DNA from: Ramazzottius varieornatus
Lineage: Eukaryota > Tardigrada > Eutardigrada > Parachela > Ramazzottiidae
NCBI GenBank assembly: GCA_001949185.1
Contig: BDGG01000001.1
Span: 7,514,149-7,578,148 of the forward strand
Direction: 5' to 3'
Length of the DNA stretch: 64,000 bases
Shown: piece by piece, positions 55,716 to 64,000 of the stretch
How positions within the stretch are numbered: the stretch's first letter is position 1
How the letters are laid out: each line of letters begins with the position of its first letter
Made by a program: the position numbers and the translations under genes
Notes under the pieces: generated by a model
What the model was told of the DNA's origin: nothing
Seen by the model: only the letters and a program-made list of their open reading frames with translations
Databases searched by the model: none

Positions 55716-58700
55716 CTACACCAAGTAAGCTCTCAGTCGCTGCGCGATCGGACGTCGGCACGTCGGACAATCATTCACAAGCTCAGCACATCGTGCACAA
55801 GTACCAACATGGCCGCATGGAATTAGGAAGATACAGCTAGGCTCGTCGACGCAGACGGCACATACGCCTTCGTCGCGGCCTCTTGGCTTTGATGGCTCGA
55901 CAAGAGGAGCTGGACCATCAACCTTTGCAGGAGGAGGCGGTGAGGCGCCTCGGGTAGTCGGTGCCTCGGGTCCAGAGTTCGCGCGTTCTCGCTCGCGCCA
56001 GTTGGGCCCAAACCTGCCTTCTCTCTTCTTCTCGTCCAGGTAATTCTTTTGTTGCGCGAACTTCTTGCAGTGGAACTACGACAGAAAAGTTGGAAGTTTG
56101 GTAAACAAGCTCGACAAGTTTGTTCTCTTCAGTGGCGCACAGGTTTATAGCGCCACTTGCGACAGCAGGCTCGGCAAGATTCTAACAAATGGCGCACGCT
56201 GTCAGCCAACAGCACTGACAGCGTGCGCCAACTGGGACAGCAAATTCGCCAAAATCGTTTTCCGTGAGTGGCGCACGTTCCAGTCAGTTACACCAAGAAC
56301 TTGCGCCACCTGGGAAAATAATCTTGTCCAGTTTTTTATACGCGAGCTCTCACTTCGTAAGATTTTTTCGGAGGTTCAGCGTGGGAATATAGTTTCTAAG
56401 ATTACCTTTCGTCCATTGATTAGAATGGTTCCTTCTTCCAAGATCCTGTCGTTCGTTTCTGCCGTGGCGAAGTTTATGTACGCGTATGCGTTATCGATCC
56501 ATGGGTTTTCTTTGTGAACATGAAACCAGAGCCCTTCCAACTACGCGAAAAAAACACCCGTAAAATAAGCTCACAATACAGTCCGTTATCAATATCAACT
56601 AAACGTCACCTCGCCATAAGTTTCTTCCAATGAGTCTTCCAGCGTTTCTTCGGACATGAACGACGACAGTCCGCCGACGAATATCTTGTACGCTCGTTTC
56701 CTTCGCAGTTGCTCCTCCTGCAAAAAAAACCAAGAGACTGTAGAGACAACTGTAGAAGAGGAAAGATGTAAAATTTACCTCATCGTGTTCTGACACGGAA
56801 ACCAGGATTCTCTTTATGGTGTGCGCCTTTTGCGCTAATATTTTTTTGACAATATTCTCATGCTGCAGCACGACATAGGCGTATCCCTTGCACAAACGCC
56901 TGGTGACGTCCATGACCACCTTGACCAGGCTGACATCGGAAGGACGGTCACAGAACTGCTCGAAATGCCGGCGTAAATCGGCCTCCGTGATGTCGGGCGG
57001 GAGGTTCTTGACAATCACTGAGCTGTCAAATGAGAACAAACTGAACTAAGATACGCGGCCTAGGCAAAACAAACTGCACAAGGGCGTTTCTTCCAAGTGG
57101 CGCAGAGCTCCCGTTATCAATACCAGAAACGTGCGCCACTTGGCCTTGGGGAAAACAAATTGGACAGGATAGTTTCCAACTGGCGCACGCTTGCAGCCCA
57201 TAACAGTGAGATCGTGCACCACCTTGAAAAACGATCGTGTCAAGTTTATTGCCGAGCTTCGATACATTCAATGAAAAGTTGACATTCCAACTAACTAATA
57301 AAAAAGTTATACTTTGATACGGCCTTCTTCCGTTGTCGACGTGGTTTCAACTCTTGTTTCTTCGACGACTCCGCTGCGGAAGCAGCAGCTGGTGCGTCTA
57401 GCCCATATGTCAACTGCTCCACCGAAACGACGTCTCCTAAAATATCTTTAGCCCTGTGAAAACCAGAATGCAGTGAGCAAGTTGTTTCGAGAATAGCTTG
57501 GCAGCAACCCGGAAATGCATCTGTACATACCGGGATTCAAACTTTTCCTTAACTTTTTGTAACTTTTCGAAGATGGATTGCTGTATGATAAGAAAGCTTT
57601 CAGTTATTCTTAGTTGGTGCAAAAAGATCGGCAGAAAATTTCGAATCCGTGTGGAACTTTGTGATCGACATACCAAGATCGGAGCTTGTTCCACCAATAT
57701 ATTTGGGTCTGTACACCCATCTAGTCTACCCATAACCTTGTCCGTCGCTTGGTCTACCGTAGTCGAGAGCTGCTCCACCGCGACAACATTCTCTGCAACG
57801 ATCCATCACAAGTCTAACATGCCGCATCACATTTGGTAATTTCGTAATAAACAGCCGAAATCAGAACTAGAGCTTTACTTACCTATTCCGTTGTAGTCCG
57901 GAAACTTGCCCCTTCTATTCCTGTCGTAACACAAGATCGTGAAGCATGTTTGCTTGACAATGGAAATCAAAGCAGGACTCCCTCAAACTGACCCGTTTTG
58001 CTGGGTATGTACTGACGACTGCGTACCTCCACGACCTCTTGTCGATTTCTAGAAATAAAGTCGAACTTCTTTACTTGTGAAAACCATGCAAGCGTGATTT
58101 GTAATTTATGAGACTTTGCATGCAAGATACTGCGTGTACTCGTACAGGAAATGGCTGGCGCACCAACTGCTGGCTTCGAGAATGAACGGCGTGACCATTT
58201 GACAATGCTCTTCCATCGTTGTAAGAATGGTAAGGAGACAACGGTGGCGTGATACCATACTCCTGCGCCTGACAAATGCAGAATGACCAGATTGAATCAT
58301 CCTCCATCATAGCGGTACCTTACGGAGCCGAGATTTGCAGCAAACCTGAGAAGCTGTAAAATCAAGCGATGGAAGTTTTGGTACCACCAAGTTCCCGTGT
58401 GTTAGGTAGTGCAGCTTGTCCGGCCCATCGAGCGCTGGAAGGGATGGCAAAGTTGGAAACTGTAAGCTGTCCAAGGCCGGAAGTTGCGGAAGAGGAGTTA
58501 TGGCGAGTGCATGCAGCGGATGCGCAGCAATGGAAACTGGAGCACGTATCGTCTAAGAATAAAAACAAACCATCAGACCACTACAAAGTGCCTCAAATGG
58601 TCGAGAAAAGAATACGACGAACGGGTTTTCCATCAAGTGATGTTCCGAGCTGACAACGATCATTGACGACCAACCCACTCACCGGAAGCGCAGCCTCAGC

Positions 58701-58947
58701 AGCGTTCGTAGCCACTTCAGGAGGCTTGGCTTGCCGAGATTCAATGCCGTCTTTCTCGTAGCAATCAGGACAGGTTCCATCCTGCGAACACAGCAGAGAT
58801 TAGCATGAATAACAGACACAGGATATTAGGTCCAGTTTTCCAAGAGACCGTGCTGAACAATATTCGACAAGATGTTCCTAATTCCTTCGGGTCTACCGGG
58901 TTTAGCTCTTCGAACGTCCGGTCGCAATCCCGGCAGTAATGGCTCAT
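55716..58947 (-). CDS. Zinc ribbon-RRM-RRM-RING protein, tandem copy B
   Basis: Twelve minus-strand exons, 58947-58897, 58781-58683, 58552-58346, 58268-58164, 57952-57883, 57792-57674, 57580-57531, 57453-57313, 57022-56779, 56717-56610, 56540-56406 and 56075-55716, close to 562 residues. Exons 1-2 form a four-cysteine zinc ribbon (YCRDCDRTFEELNPDGTCPDC), of the sort found at the N-terminus of RNF115/RNF126. A Leu/Pro-rich stretch follows (LPQLPALDSLQFPTLPSLPA), then a helical segment with FEKLQKVKEKFES, basic RRQRKKAVSK, RRM1 (VIVKNLP, KGYAYVVL), RRM2 (KIFVGGLS, AYAYINF) and a C3HC4 RING (CAVCVDEPSCIFLIPCGHVG, CARCAELVNDCPTC). Seven consecutive introns match copy A in position and phase. An RNA-guided or RNA-regulated E3 ligase role is inferred. 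Confidence 0.85.
56098..56347. repeat. Foldback array with three modules, intron before the RING exon of gene B
   Basis: Three palindromic cores lie between GGTAAACAAGCTCGACAAG and CTTGTCCAGTTTTTTATACG: AGTGGCGCAC...AGCGCCACTTG, ATGGCGCACGCTGTCAGC...GCGTGCGCCAACTGG, and GAGTGGCGCACGTTCC...TTGCGCCACCTGG. The middle module is a nearly perfect hairpin. Confidence 0.82.
57062..57262. repeat. Foldback array with two modules, intron 8 of gene B
   Basis: Module 1 is CAAGTGGCGCAGAGC ... AAACGTGCGCCACTTGG; module 2 is ACTGGCGCACGCTTGC, loop AGCCCATAACAGTG, ATCGTGCACCACCTTG. The outer arms are GGCAAAACAAACTGC and GTCAAGTTTATTGCCGAGC. Confidence 0.8.
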
Positions 58948-59540
58948 CTTGCTTCGGAACGTATCCTCTTGTTCGCTTTATCTAAAGATGCGGAAGAAGA
59001 GCGTCAGGATTCCAGAGGGGATTATTAAGCCCTGTCGAAAAAGGTTGTATTCACTTCTTACAACGCAAACCGGCGCAACAGGTAGGCGCTAGCTATCCCT
59101 CCTTATCCGACTTTTGCAGCCAGTATCCTCGATGAAGTCCAAACATCAAGTTGCCAGCATCTCGGTAAGCTGGAAGTCTGCAAAAGAGTGAGGAGCATGT
59201 CCGGCCATGAAAACAGAAAACAAACAAACGTTGGAATTTGGAAACAAAGGCCGGCGATAAAAATGGAAGATAACAAACTAGCCCCGCCCACCGACGATAC
59301 GAGACTGTTAGCCCTTCGTATAACAGATCAAGTGGCTTCGCCTCGTAATTAGCTCAGCCTCGTATCGCCTTGGCAGTATCAGACTGACAGTCACTGACGA
59401 GCTGCTGAACATCGTGCTGCACAAACTGAATGTGGGCTGTAGAGCCCTGTAACCTGCAGTACGTTCTGTACTGCACTGCATTTTACTGCAATGCAGTGCA
59501 GTTACAGTCGCCGAAATGGTAAGAAAATGCAGTTTTAGTA
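58948..59540. other. Spacer between RRM-RING gene B and transposon copy B
   Basis: 5' flank of gene B. A GCACTGCATT ... AATGCAGTGC inverted repeat (about 59473-59506) sits close to the transposon end. No gene is supported. Confidence 0.4.
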
Positions 59541-59833
59541 CACGCACGGTGGGATAGTTTGGGCCAGTAAATAGTTTGGGCCAGGCCGTTTCGCTACGGC
59601 GGCACGGGCAGGAGTTTCTTGCTTCGTGTAAAAAAGAGCACTACCGGTAGTACTGCTGCACGTTCGTGCTGGGTATCGGAACGAGCAGCTCGAAGCATGA
59701 CACTTTTATTAAAATTCTTTTTTGCCGGAACAAGCCCACCATAAGCACATACGAAAACAAGATACTCCAGATATGAAATCTCTGTTTACAATCACAATCA
59801 GAAATCAAAGTCGTCACAACCAGCGAAGCGAAG

Positions 59834-60419
59834 CTACTGCACTTTCTTCGACCCAATACGTTTCTTTGGAGGAGCTGGTACGAGCGTACGTACCCACATC
59901 AGCATTCGACAAAGGGCAGGCGGAAGGTTCCTCAGGTGAGCGCACTTTCTTTTTGCGACTGTTCTTAGGCATGGACTTCGGTCCAGATGTGGAAGGAATA
60001 TCCGGTACTGGAAGGCAAGCAGACGGCGAAGGTTCGCGGGCCATCCCTTTTCTGTCGTCCCTCCACGGGAGTTCGGTGTAGTTTTGCTCGGCTCTTTTCG
60101 TGACTTCAGGCGCTGCTCAATCACCTCCATATACAGTACTCACTGTTGAGCATATTCGTGCCTGCTTCCAGCACAATCCGCGTATCTTTGGCCTTCCGTT
60201 GCTTTTTCGGCTTAGAAAAAGCGAACGCCTTGCCTGCAGCAGACAGAACCGTATCCGCTACGCTTTTGTAACCGGACCGGATGTGGTCGATCGACTCAAG
60301 GCTTGCTTCGACCATGGCGTCATCCATTTTCACCTTGTCGGAACGTAAGATGGCTGCTACTTTCTTCATCGGGGAACTTTCTCTGTCCAACACTGGTAAG
60401 GAAGGTTCGTCGTACTTGA
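59834..60419 (-). CDS. Downstream open frames of the Tigger-like element, copy B
   Basis: On the minus strand, after the transposase stop, the shifted frame reads KYDEPSLPVLDRESSPMKKV ... AGKAFAFSKPKKQRKAKD, ending at 60121. A second basic frame from 60130 ends KKRIGSKKVQ. The first is identical in residue sequence to copy A over 90 codons, the second only in part (a frame change splits it). Conservation between copies only shows recency and does not prove translation. Confidence 0.4.
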
Positions 60420-61967
60420 TCAGCTCTTTATCGACCGTTCTACGAATGACGTCAGGGGGAAGACACTAGTCTTGCGAAAACCACTCTTCAATGACGCTTC
60501 AGACTCGAAAGAAAACATGCTGGCTCCTGGAGTACACAGCTCTGCCAAAATTCCTGGGAAGGTGTTCCGAGTAATCTGAAAGTCAGAACTATTGTATCAA
60601 AACAAGGTCGTATCAAGGTCCCTAAAGCGTGCGCGATTTAGCCCTTTTTCTACGAAGTGGCCTGTCAGACCCGTGCGCGGCACAACCCTGACTGATGATC
60701 AATGAAAACTTCGTAGGAAAACGGCCAAATCGCGGACCTTTTAGGGACCTCGCTACGTCCTTGTATCAAAATCTTGTCCATGAGTTAATCTTTACAAACA
60801 GACTGCAATAATTTAGTCTTACTTCGAACTGCGGGTTGATACGATGGAAGGACTTGTAAGCCGTCCACTTCGGTTTCATGGTTCCAAATGGGCAGCTATC
60901 TAGCGGTTGTAGCTTGTCCGTCTGACCGGAAGGTAGACGTATGAGACATATATCTTTACCGGACTCTATAGAAAGCTTGAAGAGTTGTATGTTTGTGACG
61001 CGACTATAGTGACCATCCATAAGTACAACACACTGCAACAGAGCCATAAATTAAACAGATGACGTGGAATTTATATTTGCCAGCAGAGCGTAACTTACTT
61101 TGTCGGGAGCATTCGGCAGCACTTCCTGCCGGACGTAGTCCGTCAGCACCTTGTGATCCATTACGCCCGATCGATTGACTGCGACATAGAGCTTGTCCTT
61201 GGTATTATCATACATGCTGCCCAAATGCAATACTCCGTCGAACAGGACCAAAGGTTTGAACACCCGGCCCGCTGCGTTTCCACAGAGCAGCGTTGTCACT
61301 TGATCTCTTGTTGAGCCTTCTGTGTATGAAACCACATGTTTCTTCCCTTTCTCCGCATAAACTCTCTCCCTTTCAAAACCCAGAACGAAGCCAGATTCAT
61401 CAAGATTGATGATTCCTTTGGGATTTGACAGGTAGCCTTGGTCATTCAGCCCGCCGAGAAGCTCGATCCATGATTCCGCACCTTCGACAGTCCACTCTCG
61501 TGCTTTCTTCCTGTCAACGTTTGAGGCTAGTCGAAGGGATATTTCTTTCTGTTCCTGGAGGAAACGCCGATGCCATTCCTTACTGAAAATCATCCCAACA
61601 CTTGACAAAGATCAACATTCGAAATTAATATTATAAAACGTTCGACAAGAAAAATTACTGTACCTTTCGCAATACCCATTTCGTCCACAAAAATGCGCAG
61701 CTGGGTTTTGTTGAGAGAAAATCCAGTATTTCCGAATTTCTTGAGCAGATCAACCAGCAGCCCTTCCTCAAAATCGTTGAGCTTTCTTTCTTTACCCAAC
61801 CTACGTGCCTTCGTATCTTGCACATAACGTGAGACGGTGTTGCGCGGAACTTTGAACACTCGAGCTGCTTCGCGTAACCCCATTCCATTCTCGACAGCAG
61901 ACAGCGCATCCTTCAGGGCTTCTTCGGTGTATCGCCGAGGCCGCTTGGTCTTGAAGGGCTGGGACAT
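60420..61967 (-). CDS. Tigger-like transposase (pipsqueak HTH + DDE_1 nuclease), copy B
   Basis: Four minus-strand exons, 61967-61659, 61578-61099, 61032-60823 and 60575-60420, all meet in phase 0, giving 384 residues without a stop. Residues about 10-50 form a pipsqueak helix-turn-helix (GLREAARVFKVPRNTVSRYV). The DDE_1 catalytic core has its first Asp in IINLDESGF, second in VVLMDGHYSRV and third in LQPLDSCPFG, so all three acidic residues are present. These nucleases cut at the terminal repeats and insert at TA. The first splice (GGTACA|GTAATT to TAAG|GAATGG) is the least certain. The stop after FVERSIKS is shared with copy A. Confidence 0.85.
60603..60763. mobile_element. Nested MITE (hAT-like, 8-bp target duplication) inside copy B
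   Basis: This is the same 161-bp palindromic element as in copy A (CAAGGTCGTATCAAGGTCCC to its near inverse), flanked by TATCAAAA on both sides (60595-60602 and 60764-60771). It lies wholly in the intron between transposase exons 3 and 4, so it would be spliced out. Confidence 0.9.
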
Positions 61968-62237
61968 TTCGAGAAACGTTTACGGAAATAATATCGAGCT
62001 AACGATTCCAGGGCTTCTCCAAAAATCGAGTAGCCATGCACAGCAGCTTTGAAGTGTGAGAGTAAAACAGCTGATCAGCTGATGGCCATTGTCCACGACA
62101 ATTTTCTGCGGTTGAATTTTACTGCGTTACGACATTAGTCCGATTTCTGTTTCTGGCTTCCATACAAAATCTAAGTTTGCCGTCTTTTCCGTCTGGCCAA
62201 ACTATTCACTGGCCCAAACTACCCCACCGTGCGTGTA

Positions 62238-64000
62238 CGAGGTAGAGGACATTATTCGGACACAGCAAATTTCGCGTCAGAATTCGGACACAGTTGCGGA
62301 ATAGGGAGGCACCACAGTGCGTTCCATCTTATTCACACTGAAGCTGATACCGAACTGCAATTTCGCTCTGGTGCATCTTCTAATATCTGGGTTTGAGCTC
62401 TACATGCCAGATGAGCTTCCCATGAATTTACGTTTTGCCCTGATCGACATCAGCACATCATTAGCACGTCGATAGCTCCTTGAATACCTGAGATGCTGTC
62501 TTCAGCTTAGATAGAGAAGACATGGTTGGGAGATGAAAATATCACACAAAGGGAAGGAGAAAGTAATTGGAAAATTAGCAATGTCGTATTGCATCAGACC
62601 ATGTCGACCATGCGAAATTACGTCATCAAGTAGGTTTCAAGCTGCCTATCAGTTGTAAAACCGAGACCCATGTTAAAACAAGTTTGTGACGTACAGCAAA
62701 TTGTTAATCACGACGACTCAAGCGCCTCTGGTGACCTCACTCACCTCGATTTTGTAGGCTTTTTAACATTAGGAAGACCCTCCCCTTCTTTAGACCGCCT
62801 CTAACAAGTTCTGACCATCCGACGTTCTTGAGACTACAAAGTGCGATAGATAAAGGGATCATCAATCTTGAAAACCAAACATGGGTTTAATACTAATGTT
62901 TTCCGGTTGAATCTCCGTGAGACAACCACGTTTACGTTGTGTTTGACATGCATTTCCGTTGGGGGCAGAAACTCTTAATTTTTAAATGCAGTGCAGTGCG
63001 GTTGCAGTGGGCAAAGTTCCTGAAAAGTCTGGAGTCGTAGCGAAGAGGTACAGCTGATGAGATTTGAGAAGGGCAAGGGAGGGTTTCGGGTTTTTCTTGA
63101 AAATTCTACAGTTGCTGGAAATTGTCAGATTTTGGCGAATTTGGCGAATGAAGGAGCGCATGCCGAGCGCGGTACTAAACTACGACCTGCACCTACCTAC
63201 TGCAGCCCAACGCGCACCAGCGCACATAAATTACGTTATGCGGAGGAAGAAACTGCAACCCTCTTTTCTACGCTAACAAGAAACAACCGTGACAAAACAG
63301 AACGATACACATTAACTTAACTTCCCGAACTAGCTGACTACAGTTCCGCATTGTTACTTGCGCCGTCAGAAAATCACGAAATATGTAATTATGATAGTTT
63401 TACACAAGTAACCGTGTGGAACTGAAGTCTGATAATCGAACGACAACTTGATGGCAATTTCCTTATTTACTGAGCATGATCAAATTTTTTGTATAACTAG
63501 GCAGCATTGTACAATTCCATATGTTGAAGACTATTATCAAACGTGTCAAAGTCTTTCAAGCGTCTCATATTGAAAGCAAAACTCATCAGAACTGCTATAT
63601 TATTTTTCTTCATCTGATATCGCTTTTTCCCAGAGCCCCACGCAACTTACGGGGATGCTTCCGTTGTTGATGTGGTGCCTGTGAGACTAAACAACATCAA
63701 AATTTTTTTGCATCGCGTGCCGGCTTTTATAGGCCAGCTGACACCGTCTATGGGGTATTTTCCCACTTACCCCCTGGCAGCCATCTGGCACGTACGTACA
63801 GCCAGCTGGCTACGAGTGCAGGTTATGTCGTAGCTGCGGCCAATCGCTCCGTTATGCTCCGCCCACACTAGTCAACTGAAAATTTCCAGCAACTCTAGAA
63901 AATTCTCGGCCTTCACATGGCAAGCCCCGACCCCTACCCCTGGGTCACCCTTCCTAGATTTGCTCGACTATGCCTCTACGCCGTGACTCCGAACTTCCCA
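62238..64000. other. Right-hand gene-free stretch
   Basis: AT-rich and without a supported gene. GTGCAGTGC-type runs near 62988-63010 (ATGCAGTGCAGTGCGGTTGC) echo the TGCAGTGCAG repeat near 59490 on the other side of transposon copy B. Overlapping open frames at 63057-63320 have no motif. Confidence 0.4.

Larger units (their letters stand above)
59541..62235 (-). mobile_element. pogo/Tigger-like DNA transposon, copy B, apparently intact
   Basis: A 2,695-bp element has about 27-bp terminal inverted repeats (CACGCACGGTGGGATAGTTT at 59541; the inverse of CACGCACGGTGGGGTAGTTT at 62235) and TA on each side (59539-59540 and 62236-62237). Subterminal AGTTTGGGCCAG repeats are present at both ends. 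It encodes a complete transposase on the minus strand and carries a nested 161-bp MITE in one intron. It is very similar to copy A throughout the readable parts, which points to recent movement. Confidence 0.93.

Noticed and set aside
5378-57260. Foldback elements as CRISPR-like arrays or tRNA genes
   Set aside because: The spacing is irregular, the units are self-palindromic with diverged loops, there are no cas genes in an animal genome, and no cloverleaf or TTCGA arm pattern is present.
59473-62240. GCAGTGCAG runs on both sides of transposon copy B as its true ends
   Set aside because: They lie outside the TA duplications and well-defined terminal repeats, and they are not at equal distances.

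Overview
The window is nuclear DNA of an invertebrate animal. All assignable genes are spliced, with mostly short introns (many 60-80 bases). They encode animal-type proteins: a rhodopsin-family GPCR, SLC46 and SLC2A13 transporters, a MYORG-like GH31 glycosidase, lipid phosphate phosphatase, endonuclease V, FBXO31, TBCK, SMYD-type SET/MYND protein and NIM1 kinase. A compact ecdysozoan such as a tardigrade would fit, but nothing seen here fixes the phylum. Exon borders below were set by hand from splice sites, phase continuity and family resemblance. Where a total length is given, all exon phases close.

Layout. 1-4.5 kb holds old transposons: a LINE endonuclease fragment and a complete-ended but dead mariner. 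4.5-15.7 kb holds a GPCR (+), an SLC46 transporter (-), a GH31 glycosidase (-) and a phospholipid phosphatase (+). 16.4-23.3 kb holds two paralogous small secreted cysteine-rich genes (-). They flank an unresolved minus-strand gene that is split by a pogo/Tigger-like transposon (copy A), and that transposon contains a 615-base assembly gap. 23.5-40.1 kb is the densest part: SLC2A13 (-), ENDOV (-), FBXO31 (+), TBCK (+) and SMYD (-). 40.3-42.5 kb has two orphan genes, one GPI-anchored-like and one multi-pass membrane. 42.5-46.3 kb has no convincing gene. NIM1 kinase (+) lies at 46.4-50.1 kb. 51.4-58.9 kb carries a tandem pair of minus-strand genes with two RRMs followed by a C-terminal RING finger. 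59.5-62.2 kb is copy B of the Tigger-like transposon, in inverted orientation to copy A and apparently intact. 62.2-64 kb shows no gene.

Two layers of repeats overlie this. One is a foldback (MITE-like) family with stems built on AAGTGGCGCACG and an ATTGGC/GCCAAT loop. It occurs at about 22 places, all in introns or between genes, some with two or three hairpin modules in a row. The other is a 161-bp MITE with 8-bp target duplications, carried inside an intron of both Tigger-like copies.

The named genes do not form a pathway; this is ordinary mixed gene content. The most novel-looking items are the duplicated RRM-RRM-RING genes, the modular foldback family, the MITE riding in a transposon intron, and the orphan cysteine-rich secreted families.
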